DNA of 20,723 nt from assembly GCA_035326025.1 (NCBI GenBank), contig DAOKYT010000050.1, forward strand, positions 1-20,723, read 5' to 3'. Source of the DNA: Amarobacter sp035326025. Its GTDB lineage: Bacteria; Chloroflexota; Dehalococcoidia; Tepidiformales; Tepidiformaceae. The notes below the pieces were generated by a model. It was given only the letters and a program-made list of their open reading frames with translations, had not been told where the DNA came from and did not search any database. Below, piece after piece: positions 1 to 6,103 of this stretch (positions within the stretch are counted from its first letter, which is position 1; the number at the start of each line of letters is the position of its first letter). The position numbers and the translations under genes are program-made.

Positions 1-111
1 ATCCCCGGACCGCACCACGGCGGTCCAGAGGCCACTTCAGTTGTTCAGCGCCGCCCCGGCGACCATCTCAACGCCAAAGATGCGCACAGTCCTGGACTCA
101 GCCGGCACCAT
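1..111 (-). CDS. Small UGA-containing ORF, copy A (partial, candidate selenoprotein)
   Basis: Function is unknown. Reading leftwards, an ATG at 111-109 is preceded by AAGGAG nine bases upstream. It opens a frame of 24 codons (MVPAESRTVRIFGVEMVAGA, then ALNN), reaches TGA at 39-37, and stays open to the window edge as SGLWTAVVRSGD. It is a paralogue of the ORF at 4505-4726. In the first 12 codons the copies differ at eight codons, four of them synonymous and one Arg/Lys. After that they are almost identical, with one change (Gly/Glu, codon 19) before the TGA and none from there to the window edge. That pattern argues for translation of the first part and for constraint on the RNA around the TGA. 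There is no upstream operon partner here; the next gene (436) is divergent. If UGA is not recoded, the product is a 24-residue peptide. Confidence 0.5.
3..30 (-). promoter_or_regulatory. SECIS-like hairpin, copy A
   Basis: Starting six bases after the in-frame TGA (39-37), the minus strand folds into an 11-bp stem. Seven pairs are perfect (GGACCGC with GCGGUCC) and four lower pairs include two G-U. The six-base loop is CGUGGU. The loop begins 17 bases after the UGA, the same spacing as in E. coli fdhF mRNA, and has G as its second base. It is identical to the hairpin at 4618-4645. A SECIS role is inference. Confidence 0.4.
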
Positions 112-435
112 CGGTTGCGTCTCCTTGCGTCCGGATACCACCAGAGCCTGCTCGCAGGCGAACTCGAACGTGCCCCGGCAAAGACCGTGTCCCTCTCGGG
201 CGAGTCACCCGGGCGTACCGCGAATGTGGGGCCAATGGGCCGTATGCGCGGCCATGATGCACACTGCCAGCGCCCGAAAACTCGCGCCCTCGGGCGTCGC
301 CGATGGCGGCGTTGGCCGTCATCACCACGAGTCACGATCAGGGACCGGCGCGCATCCCATCGTTGGTAAACAGCCCCGACACCCCGGGTTGAAAACTTCT
401 ACAACACGTAACGTAATAGAGAGAAGAGTCCCCCC
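112..435. other. Intergenic region between divergent small genes
   Basis: No convincing gene is visible; the open frames here have shadow-like Arg/Pro/Ala composition. The left end supplies the ribosome binding site of the leftward ORF (copy A). The right end is locally AT-richer and has a possible -35 TTGAAA at 389-394 and a weak -10 near 412-417 for the gene at 436. I see no repeat or RNA structure that I can support. Confidence 0.4.
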
Positions 436-831
436 ATGCCTGTGCTTACCCGCGTTCGAGACGTTTGCGCCCGGCTCGCCACCGCAACCGCGCGCCAGGT
501 GCGCTTGGCCCGGCGCAAGATGGAACGCCGGCGGCTCGACTCGAAGCTCCGTTCCGAGATGGCCGCCCTCGGCGAAGGCCTCTACGGCGCGCTCGAATCG
601 GGGGAACTGCAGGTCGACCTGCCGGCGATACCGGGTCGCTTCACCGAGATAGCCCGCCTGCGCTCGAAGATCGACGCCCTCGGCCGCACCGAAGAAATCA
701 ACGCGCGCGTCCGCGAATCGATCGCCGACACCGACTACAACGCCACCGCCGAGGCATCCGCCGAACAGGCCGCCGGCGATGCGGCGGACAGGGGCGCGGG
801 CAGCCCCGCCGAACAGGGTGGCGAAGGATAG
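436..831 (+). CDS. Hypothetical charged helical protein
   Basis: I do not recognise this 131-residue protein. Residues 12-60 are rich in Arg, Lys and Glu with heptad-like spacing (ARQVRLARRKMERRRLDSKL), so a coiled coil or long amphipathic helix is likely. A second helical stretch covers about 68-95. The C-terminal third is Ala/Glu/Gly-rich and probably disordered. No signal peptide or membrane segment is seen, so it is probably cytoplasmic. The ATG at 436 is preceded by the purine-rich GAGAGAAGAG about eight bases upstream. The coding look (conserved charged pattern, GC-rich third positions) supports a real gene. It lies 49 bases before the BTAD regulator and may share its transcript. Confidence 0.6.
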   Translation: MPVLTRVRDVCARLATATARQVRLARRKMERRRLDSKLRSEMAALGEGLYGALESGELQVDLPAIPGRFTEIARLRSKIDALGRTEEINARVRESIADTDYNATAEASAEQAAGDAADRGAGSPAEQGGEG

Positions 832-880
832 CCCGGGTCCGCGGTGGGCGCTCACGGGCGCGGGATGGAGCAGTGAACAG

Positions 881-1631
881 ATGGCCATAGCCGAACGCAC
901 CATCGCACAAGTGGCAGCCGCGAGCGGCGGCCAGCTCTCAGTTGGCCTGCTCGATGGCTTCCGCCTCTTGCTCGGCCAGAGCCTTTTGGCGCCAGTCTCC
1001 GGCGCATCGCAACGCCTGTTCGCCTTCCTCGCGCTCCGCAACCGTCCCCTCTCCCGCACCCTGGTCGCGGAGACCCTCTGGCCCGACACGTCCGATGCCC
1101 GGGCCCACGCCAGCCTGCGTTCGGCACTTGCCCGCCTGCCCGAGCCCGCGCGCGCCGCGATCAGCACCACGTTCTCCGGCATCGCCCTCGCCGATGGCGT
1201 CGAGGTGGACCTCTACCGGGACCGCCCACCGCCTCCTCCTCCCGGATGCGCAGCCCGAACCGGGCGACCTGGACGAGGGAGCGATTGCCAGCCTCTCCGC
1301 CGACCTCCTCCCTGACTGGTACGACGACTGGGCCGTCATCGAAACCGAAGAGTGGCGCCAGCTCCGCCTCCACGCCCTCGAGGCGCTCGCCGGACACCTG
1401 GTTGCCGCCCGGCGCTTCGGCGACGCGGCGGCGGCGGCCGTCGCCGCGGTCCGCGCCGAACCGCTGCGCGAAAGTGCCCACGCGGCCCTCGTCCGCGTGC
1501 ACCTGGCCGAGGGCAACCAGTCCGAAGCGCTCCGGGCCTTCGAGCGCTACCGCGACCTGCTCGAGAACGAACTCGGCCTCGAGCCCACCCCTCGCCTCCT
1601 GGAACTCGTGCACGGCCTGCAACATCCGTAA
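881..1631 (+). pseudogene. Winged-helix/BTAD transcriptional regulator, frameshifted
   Basis: This is a SARP/AfsR-like regulator architecture: an OmpR/PhoB-type winged helix (about residues 19-90, QRLFAFLALRNRPLSRTLVA then ETLWPD) followed by a bacterial transcriptional activator domain (LLPDWYDDWAVIETEEWRQL, then HALEALAGHLVAARRF, ending ENELGLEPTPRLLELV). Such proteins activate nearby or stress genes. The two halves are in different frames. The first frame runs into a Pro run after VEVDLYRD (codon at 1220-1222), while the second frame begins AHRLLLPDAQPEP at 1224. Removing one C at 1222-1223 restores a normal family-length protein of about 249 residues. The cause may be a sequencing error, a recent mutation or a programmed shift. 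The ATG at 881 has GGAG about ten bases upstream. Confidence 0.75.
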
Positions 1632-1666
1632 CGCCCCCGTGACGGTCAGGCCCCGATGCTATCTCC

Positions 1667-1870
1667 ATGCGCAGACAGCACACCGGACTGTTGATCATTC
1701 GAGCGTGGATCGAACAAGACTCGGCTGAGCCGTTGCGGGCCCAGGTACGGTCCACGACCAATGTCTCCAACGGGCTCGAACCTCCGCTCAACCTCACCAG
1801 CGACGAACGCGTCGGCGAAGCTGTCCGTGCGTGGCTGGTTGCCGTCCGGGCTGACCGCCCGCCCGAGTAG
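1667..1870 (+). CDS. Small hypothetical protein
   Basis: This is a 67-residue protein with the pattern LLIIRAWIEQ, then EPLRAQVRSTTNVSNGLE and GEAVRAWLVAVR. I recall this layout from a family of short uncharacterised proteins in high-GC Gram-positive and Chloroflexota genomes, but I cannot name a function. The fold looks like a short beta strand, a loop and a C-terminal helix. There is no signal peptide or Cys. No clear Shine-Dalgarno motif precedes the ATG. It stands alone, 35 bases after the BTAD gene. Confidence 0.6.
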   Translation: MRRQHTGLLIIRAWIEQDSAEPLRAQVRSTTNVSNGLEPPLNLTSDERVGEAVRAWLVAVRADRPPE

Positions 1871-1935
1871 CCCCGTCACGCTTCCGTCACGCCACTCCTG
1901 CCACCCTGATGAGTGAAAGTCTGGAGGCCACACAC

Positions 1936-2052
1936 ATGGATAAGCGAACCGGCAAGAAGGCGAAGGCCGCCCGCGCGACCAAGCCGCCCGCCGAAGGCGC
2001 GCAGCCGCCACCGCTCACCGAGTTGGTACCCGCCAGGAAGCAAGCCAAATAG
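1936..2052 (+). CDS. Very small Lys/Ala-rich hypothetical protein
   Basis: This is a 38-codon ORF whose product begins MDKRTGKKAKAARATKPP and ends in LVPARKQAK. It has a clear ribosome binding site, GGAGG at 1923-1927, eight bases before the ATG. The product is strongly basic and low in complexity, as in small nucleic-acid-associated or disordered peptides. Function is unknown. It lies 40 bases before the 2093 gene, and a shared transcript is likely. The good ribosome binding site is the main reason to call it. Confidence 0.45.
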   Translation: MDKRTGKKAKAARATKPPAEGAQPPPLTELVPARKQAK

Positions 2053-2092
2053 GACCCGCCATCAGCCGGTACAGCCAGATAGGACAATTGGA

Positions 2093-2407
2093 ATGACAGA
2101 CGCTTCGACACCGGCAGGCCAGCAGCCGTCGCTCTGGTCCGAGTGGGCGGAAGCGACAGGACCGCAGCGAGCCCACTTCAACACGCTGGCGGGCCACTAC
2201 GCCTGGTCGCGGATTTGCAGCGGCTGCGGCGAAGGCGACTTCCTCGAACGCCGCCATAAGCCCGTCAACGACGACCCCGGACTGAGCGGCCGGCGCATGC
2301 CGGTCCTCCCCGTGGTCATCGAAGAAGGCGCACGGCGCGGGCGGTTCCGGACACCGGCACACCGCATCCACGTCTGCGCGGTAACCCGCGCAAAGGGGAA
2401 GAACTAA
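2093..2407 (+). CDS. Hypothetical protein with a CSGCG motif
   Basis: This is a 104-residue protein of unknown function. A Trp-rich N-terminus (SLWSEWAEATGPQRAHFNTL) is followed by a single CxxC (CSGCG, residues 42-46) that could bind a metal or be redox active. A basic C-terminus (RRGRFRTPAHRIHVCAVTRA) has one more Cys. No membrane segment is seen. The ATG at 2093 is the first in-frame Met after the previous ORF, with only a weak purine stretch upstream. Its stop overlaps the next start (TAATG), so it is translationally coupled to the GlsB-like membrane protein. Confidence 0.5.
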   Translation: MTDASTPAGQQPSLWSEWAEATGPQRAHFNTLAGHYAWSRICSGCGEGDFLERRHKPVNDDPGLSGRRMPVLPVVIEEGARRGRFRTPAHRIHVCAVTRAKGKN

Positions 2408-2688
2408 TGGGATTGCTCACCTGGATTCTGGTCGGCCTGGTGGCCGGATTCATCGCCCAGCTCGTACTCGGCGGCGGCCCCGGCGGCATGGGGCTGCGCG
2501 GGCTCGTCATCACCACGCTTGTGGGAGTTGCGGGCGCCCTCGTCGGCGGCTTCATCAGCGTGGCCCTTGGCTACGGCGATGTCACCGGCTTCAACGTCCG
2601 CACCCTCATCATCGCCGTGCTCGGCGCGATCGCCGTGCTCATCGTCTTCCGGGCCGTGGCCCAGCGGAAAAGTGGCGGCCTGGTCTGA
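2407..2688 (+). CDS. GlsB/YeaQ/YmgE-family small membrane stress protein
   Basis: This 93-residue, three-helix membrane protein has the family layout: WILVGLVAGFIAQLVLGG, then GLRGLVITTLVGVAGALVGG, then TLIIAVLGAIAVLIVF, with Gly-rich turns (GGGPGGMG) between helices. The family (transglycosylase-associated protein, GlsB/YeaQ/YmgE) is induced by general stress; its biochemical role is not settled. Length is close to the usual 80-90 residues. The start overlaps the upstream stop by one base, so expression is probably coupled. A GC-rich hairpin without a T run follows at 2695-2720. Confidence 0.85.
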   Translation: MGLLTWILVGLVAGFIAQLVLGGGPGGMGLRGLVITTLVGVAGALVGGFISVALGYGDVTGFNVRTLIIAVLGAIAVLIVFRAVAQRKSGGLV

Positions 2689-2694
2689 CTCAGT

Positions 2695-2720
2695 GGGGGC
2701 GCCGCCACGCGGTAGCCCCC
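2695..2720 (+). terminator. GC-rich hairpin after the GlsB-like gene
   Basis: GGGGGC (2695-2700) pairs with GCCCCC (2715-2720), and an inner CCGC-CAC-GCGG stem lies between them. No T run follows, so it may only attenuate transcription or stabilise the mRNA 3' end before the gene at 2785. Confidence 0.3.
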
Positions 2721-2784
2721 ATCCAGACCGGGCGGTCCAAGGAAGGCGCCGGGGCAACAGCCCCCGCCGGAAAGCAGTACTCCA

Positions 2785-3003
2785 ATGAATAACGGAAGCA
2801 TCGCCCTGAGCCTCCTGCTCATGGCCGTCGGCGCCATCCTGGCATGGGCCGTCGAGGCAACCGTGACCGGCATCGATATCCAGGTCGTCGGCGCCATCCT
2901 GATGATCGTCGGGCTCGCCGGCGTCGTCCTTTCGCTCCTCTTCTGGGCGAGCTTCGCCCCCTTTGCCCGGCGCGACGATCGTCCGCGCGAGGACCAGCTC
3001 TAG
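2785..3003 (+). CDS. DUF6458-like small membrane protein
   Basis: This is a 72-residue protein with two hydrophobic helices: residues 5-23 (SIALSLLLMAVGAILAWAV) and 32-53 (QVVGAILMIVGLAGVVLSLL). They are separated by a short loop with VTGIDIQVVGAIL, and an acidic/basic tail (ARRDDRPREDQL) follows. This matches the DUF6458 pattern of tiny two-helix membrane proteins common in high-GC bacteria; function is unknown. The ribosome binding site is weak. It probably belongs to the same small membrane/stress cluster as the preceding gene. Confidence 0.7.
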   Translation: MNNGSIALSLLLMAVGAILAWAVEATVTGIDIQVVGAILMIVGLAGVVLSLLFWASFAPFARRDDRPREDQL

Positions 3004-3042
3004 CCGCGCGGGAGCAGGACGTCATCCGTGCCGGAGGTACCT

Positions 3043-4254
3043 ATGGATACATCACCGCCTGATGTGAGAACGGCCAGGGCTTCGGCCAGCCACATGTCGT
3101 CTTTCCATCGAGCGTCCCGGTTCGGGCTTGTGTTCGTGCTCGCCCTGGCCACGCTCACGATGGTCCTGCTCACCCAGCGCTCCAACCCGGCCAGCGCTGC
3201 CGCCGCGCCGGTCACCCAGTGCAACGGAGAGGCCAACGTCGGTGGGCAGGGCATCCGCTGCACCGTCACCATCGTGAACCACGTGGATAGCAACGGCGCC
3301 GCGACCGCGCCCTCGGCGATCACCGTCACGAAGTGCACCGGCGCTGCCGGGCCTATCGCTGCCGGCGCGGGCACCTGCAACACCACCATCACCTCTTCTC
3401 CCGAACCGATCACGCTCATCCAGCAGTGCAACGGCTCGGGCAGCGGCGGTGGCGGCGTGGTGATCTGCTCGGTCCAGGTCACCAACTCCTTCAGCAGTGC
3501 CCCGGTCTCGGCGATCGGTGCCGCCACCGTCTACCAGTGCGTCGGTTCTGGTGATGGCGTCTCAGCCGTCTGTGCCCCCGCGAACACCCCGGGCATCACC
3601 TCCGTCGGACAGGCCACCGTTGGCCAGTGCAACGGTTCCGGAAACGGCGGTACAAGTGCCGGGTTTGTGTGCACCGTCGGCGGAGCATCCACAATGACGC
3701 TGTCCTTTCCCATGAACATCGACCAGTGCAACAACTCGGCAAACGGCGGTGGCGCGCGCGTCGAATGCACCGCCGCGGTGACCAATCAAGTCCTTCCCCC
3801 GACGCTCACTCCGACAGCCACAGCCACCCAGACCGGCGCGGCCACCGGCACCGCCACCACGCTCACCGCAACGCCTTCCTCGACCTCCACCGTGACCCCG
3901 ACGGGCACATCGGCGCCGCCAACAACCGCAACGCCGCCAACAACCGCGGCGCCGCCAACATCCCGGCAGACGTCTACTACAACGCCCACGATCACGCTCA
4001 CCCCGGTGCCCTCCTCGACTGCGACACCGGCCGCAACCGGGACACCGCCGGCCACGGTCACCCGGACGGTAACGCCCGTGATACCCGCGCCCACGACGCC
4101 GGCCCCGGGCCCGCCCGCCACCGGCAACTCCGGCGCTCCCGGCACGGGCACAGGTTCGCAGGCAGCCCTCTGGCTCCTCGGGCTTGCGATTGTGGGGGCC
4201 GCCATCGCCTTCATCGGCGCCCAAAGACGGCCGTTCCCGCGCCGCCGCTCATAG
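3043..4254 (+). CDS. Cys-repeat, Thr/Pro-rich surface-anchored protein
   Basis: This is a 403-residue exported protein. A basic N-terminus and hydrophobic segment (about 28-44, GLVFVLALATLTMVLL) form a signal peptide ending near ASAAA. Residues 57 to about 250 hold six imperfect repeats of the type QCNGSGNGG..V.C.V.VTN, each with paired Cys likely to form disulfides. Residues about 250-360 are a low-complexity Thr/Pro/Ala stalk. The end is PPATGNSGAPGTG, a hydrophobic helix (AALWLLGLAIVGAAIAFIGA) and RRPFPRRRS, which resembles a cell-wall or membrane anchor but lacks a classical LPxTG. The ATG at 3043 is preferred over the upstream GTG at 3028 because GGAGG lies five bases before it. Related repeat proteins occur in actinobacteria and Chloroflexota; an adhesive or structural role is inference. 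Confidence 0.75.
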   Translation: MDTSPPDVRTARASASHMSSFHRASRFGLVFVLALATLTMVLLTQRSNPASAAAAPVTQCNGEANVGGQGIRCTVTIVNHVDSNGAATAPSAITVTKCTGAAGPIAAGAGTCNTTITSSPEPITLIQQCNGSGSGGGGVVICSVQVTNSFSSAPVSAIGAATVYQCVGSGDGVSAVCAPANTPGITSVGQATVGQCNGSGNGGTSAGFVCTVGGASTMTLSFPMNIDQCNNSANGGGARVECTAAVTNQVLPPTLTPTATATQTGAATGTATTLTATPSSTSTVTPTGTSAPPTTATPPTTAAPPTSRQTSTTTPTITLTPVPSSTATPAATGTPPATVTRTVTPVIPAPTTPAPGPPATGNSGAPGTGTGSQAALWLLGLAIVGAAIAFIGAQRRPFPRRRS

Positions 4255-4338
4255 GGATTCGCTGATCATTTGGCCGGCCGTTGGGCGGCTGGGGGCGAGG
4301 GAACGATAGCCCGCGGCAAGCCATGAGCCCGGCGGTGA

Positions 4339-4381
4339 AGGTAACCTCGGCGGCATGAAGGATGTGCAGCCGAGGTTCACC
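4339..4381. repeat. Inverted repeat around the IS-fragment start
   Basis: GGTAACCTCGGC (4340-4351) faces GCCGAGGTTCACC (4369-4381), which matches in inverse apart from one extra base. The loop of about 17 bases contains the fragment's ATG. It has no T run, so a terminator role is doubtful; it may belong to the remnant element. Confidence 0.35.
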
Positions 4382-4498
4382 TAAGTCGAGTACGCGATGC
4401 GCCGGGGCTCAACGCGCCGCGAGACCTTCCTCAGCCAGATGGAAGATGTCCGCCCGTGGGTCGGCCCCCGGGATGGGCTCTTCATCCCTGGCGAATAG
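4355..4498 (+). pseudogene. IS5-type transposase N-terminal fragment
   Basis: The frame starts MKDVQPRFT, hits TAA at 4382-4384, and continues VEYAMRRGSTRRETFLSQME then DVRPW before degenerating and stopping at 4496. The pattern (F/Y)AMKR.TRRE.FL.EME.VVPW is the N-terminus of IS5-group transposases. The internal stop and loss of everything past the PW motif make it a dead remnant. It ends seven bases from the stop of the convergent UGA-containing ORF, so the insertion may have trimmed that gene's end or downstream region. No terminal inverted repeats were identified. Confidence 0.55.
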
Positions 4499-4504
4499 CC
4501 GCGG

Positions 4505-4726
4505 CTAACCAGCGGTGCTGGTTCGGGGGATAATCCCGTCCACCTTTTCGGCCCGCTCGATCGCCGTCGCCATGGCCTCCTCGGCCGAAAGGCCCGCGCC
4601 CGAGGCCACGAGGGCATCCCCGGACCGCACCACGGCGGTCCAGAGGCCACTTCAGTTGTTCAGCGCCGCCTCGGCGACCATCTCAACGCCGGCGATGCGC
4701 ACCTGCTTCGATTCGAATGGGACCAT
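4505..4726 (-). CDS. Small UGA-containing ORF, copy B (candidate selenoprotein)
   Basis: The frame starts at ATG 4726-4724, six bases after GGAGGAGG. It codes MVPFESKQVRIAGVEMVAEA then ALNN, reaches TGA at 4654-4652, and continues in the same frame for 48 sense codons (SGLWTAVVRSGDALVASGAG, then LSAEEAMATAIERAEKVDG) to TAG at 4507-4505. The part after TGA has GC-rich third positions and a plausible two-strand plus amphipathic-helix pattern, so it looks coding. Read through, the product has 73 residues with Sec at 25; no Cys is present. A SECIS-like hairpin lies just downstream of the TGA. The gene follows the ArsR gene by 26 bases at the end of the sulfur operon. Alternatives are a 24-residue peptide, a nonsense-mutated gene, or reinitiation downstream. 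Copy A at 1-111 has the same TGA. Confidence 0.5.
4618..4645 (-). promoter_or_regulatory. SECIS-like hairpin, copy B
   Basis: The 11-bp stem has a perfect upper GGACCGC/GCGGUCC and a lower CUCU/GGGG with two G-U pairs. The apical loop is CGUGGU. The loop starts 17 bases after the UGA (4654-4652), as in E. coli fdhF, and its second base is G, as bacterial SECIS searches require. No U run follows, so it is not a typical terminator. All 28 bases are identical to copy A although the start of the ORF has diverged. Confidence 0.45.
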
Positions 4727-4752
4727 GGCAGTCCTCCTCCCCGGGGATCCTA

Positions 4753-5121
4753 TCAGACAATGCGCTCGCCACCCATGCGAAGCGGCCGCGGCTGTTGAAG
4801 CTGTTCGGCAAGCTCCTGGCTGGCACGCAGACGCTCGATGAGGAAGTCGTGGAAAAGATCGCAGGCGCGGACCACCGTATCGCTCACGAGGGAATAAGAG
4901 ACCGTATTGCCTTCGCGCCGTGGGACAACGAGGCCCTGCGCCCGGAGTGCGGCCAGGTGCTGCGAGACGTTTGCCTGGGGCAGGCCCACGGCCGCCTCGA
5001 TTTCGCTCACCGTTTTCGCCCCCCCGTGGAGGGCGTCCATGATCATCAGCCGGCGCGGGTTTGCCAGCGTCTTGAGGATCTGCGCGTGGAGCGCGTAGAC
5101 CTCCTCGTTGTGTACGTCCAT
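4753..5121 (-). CDS. ArsR-family winged-helix repressor
   Basis: This 122-residue regulator has the ArsR core: LKTLANPRRLMIMDAL, then the HTH SEIEAAVGLPQANVSQHLAA, and the wing LVVPRREGNTVSYSL (residues 17-79). A long C-terminal dimerisation helix follows. Family members repress their own operon and release DNA on binding a metal or reactive sulfur species. Here only one Cys is present (C87), so neither the CxC arsenic site nor the two-Cys sulfide switch of SqrR/BigR is complete. It sits fourth in the sulfur operon, 67 bases after the dsrE-like gene, and probably acts at the inverted repeats upstream of 7339. AAGGGAG lies about ten bases before the ATG. Confidence 0.85.
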   Translation of the reverse strand: MDVHNEEVYALHAQILKTLANPRRLMIMDALHGGAKTVSEIEAAVGLPQANVSQHLAALRAQGLVVPRREGNTVSYSLVSDTVVRACDLFHDFLIERLRASQELAEQLQQPRPLRMGGERIV

Positions 5122-5188
5122 GGCCGCTCACTCCCTTCGTCCGGCCAGTTCGGGGGCCGGCCCGGCCACCGGCCCCGCCTACCTGATC

Positions 5189-5704
5189 CTAAATGAAAAT
5201 GATCTGGGCGCCATCGCAGAGTTCGATGAAGTCGGTGGCGCTGATGATCCCTTCCACCCGTTCGTACAGGTCGTCCTTCCCGAGGTGCATCATGTCGGCC
5301 GACATCCGGCAGGCCCAGAGATGCCCGCCTGCGTCGGTGATGAGGTTCAGGAACTCCGGCACGTCCGGGATGTCGATGCCTTCGATCTGCTTTCTCATCA
5401 TGTGCGTCGCGAAGGCGGTCATCCCGGGCAGGCCCATCAGCATCGTCGGCATGTGCGTCGCGGGATTGCCCACGGGCGTGAACTTCAGGTGCGCCATGGT
5501 GCTCTTGTTGATGATGTCGTAGCCCCAGAACGTGAAAAACAGGTGGGTTTCAATCCCCTCCCCCAGGGCCGCATTCGCCAGCACCAGCCCGGGATAGGCC
5601 ATATCGAGCGATCCCTTCGAGCAGATGATGCAGAGCTTGCGGTCGGTAGCTTGCTCGTTATCGAACGATGGCACGATTGCGGGCTGGGTCATTACCTCGG
5701 TCAT
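5189..5704 (-). CDS. DsrE2-like sulfur carrier protein (DsrE/DsrF/DrsH-like)
   Basis: This is a 171-residue cytoplasmic protein of the DsrE/DsrF/DrsH-like family, whose members bind or transfer persulfide sulfur. Visible marks are the N-terminal KLCIICSKGSLDMAYPGLVL (C25, C28), the central FFTFWGYDII, and ACRMSADMMHLGKDDL, where C132 matches the conserved sulfur-carrying Cys of DsrE2 proteins. A fourth Cys, C163, lies near the end. Length is normal. It is 18 bases after the TusE-like gene, with AAGGAGG six bases before the ATG, so it is co-expressed with it. It probably passes sulfur between the flavoprotein product, the rhodanese and the TusE-like carrier; that order is inference. Confidence 0.85.
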   Translation of the reverse strand: MTEVMTQPAIVPSFDNEQATDRKLCIICSKGSLDMAYPGLVLANAALGEGIETHLFFTFWGYDIINKSTMAHLKFTPVGNPATHMPTMLMGLPGMTAFATHMMRKQIEGIDIPDVPEFLNLITDAGGHLWACRMSADMMHLGKDDLYERVEGIISATDFIELCDGAQIIFI

Positions 5705-5722
5705 GGTGGTCCTCCTTCTCTC

Positions 5723-6037
5723 TCAGACGCAGCCGACCGGCTTCTGCAGGCCGGCTATGTAGGCCATCTTCTTCGCGGGCTTCTTCGGGAAGAGGTCGAA
5801 GAGCTCCTTCGTGGCGAAGCCGCCCACCGCTGTGCAGCGCCTCAGCGTCGGGGTTTCGCCTGTCACCCGGTAGTCGTCTCGCAGGAACCGGATTGCCCGC
5901 CAGTGCGCGTCGGTCAATTCGATCCCGATGTTGGCTGCGAGGGTCTTCGCGAGATCCTCGTCCCATTCGTCGAACACGGTGAGGAACCCTTCCTCGTCCA
6001 CATGAAGTTCGCGGCCGGCGAGAGTGGTGACTGGCAT
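5723..6037 (-). CDS. TusE/DsrC-family sulfur relay protein, single C-terminal Cys
   Basis: This 104-residue protein has the DsrC/TusE fold signature: EEGFLTVFDEWDEDLAKTLA, TDAHWRAIRFLRDDY and the C-terminal arm AGLQKPVGCV with the penultimate Cys (C103) that carries sulfur. The second Cys used by true DsrC, 11 residues earlier, is replaced by Ala92, so this is TusE-like and cannot form the intramolecular DsrC trisulfide. There is an extra Cys at 68. AAGGAGGT lies six bases before the ATG. It lies 66 bases after the flavoprotein gene and 18 before the DsrE-like gene. Its likely job is to receive sulfur from DsrE or rhodanese; no dsrAB is in the window. Confidence 0.88.
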   Translation of the reverse strand: MPVTTLAGRELHVDEEGFLTVFDEWDEDLAKTLAANIGIELTDAHWRAIRFLRDDYRVTGETPTLRRCTAVGGFATKELFDLFPKKPAKKMAYIAGLQKPVGCV

Positions 6038-6103
6038 TGCCTTACCTCCTTGGTGTGCCGTGATGGCGCGGCTCGTGGCCGCGGCGGATTCCTGGTGGGC
6101 GCG

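Noticed and set aside
2689..2784. Riboswitch or small RNA between the two small membrane genes
   Set aside because: There is one GC-rich hairpin but no recognisable conserved aptamer core.
4618..4645. Hairpin as a rho-independent terminator for the sulfur operon
   Set aside because: No U run follows on the minus strand, and the coding-looking frame continues through it.
4652..4654. UGA read as Trp under a changed genetic code
   Set aside because: TGA is used as the ordinary stop for katG, vapB, marR and other genes in the window.
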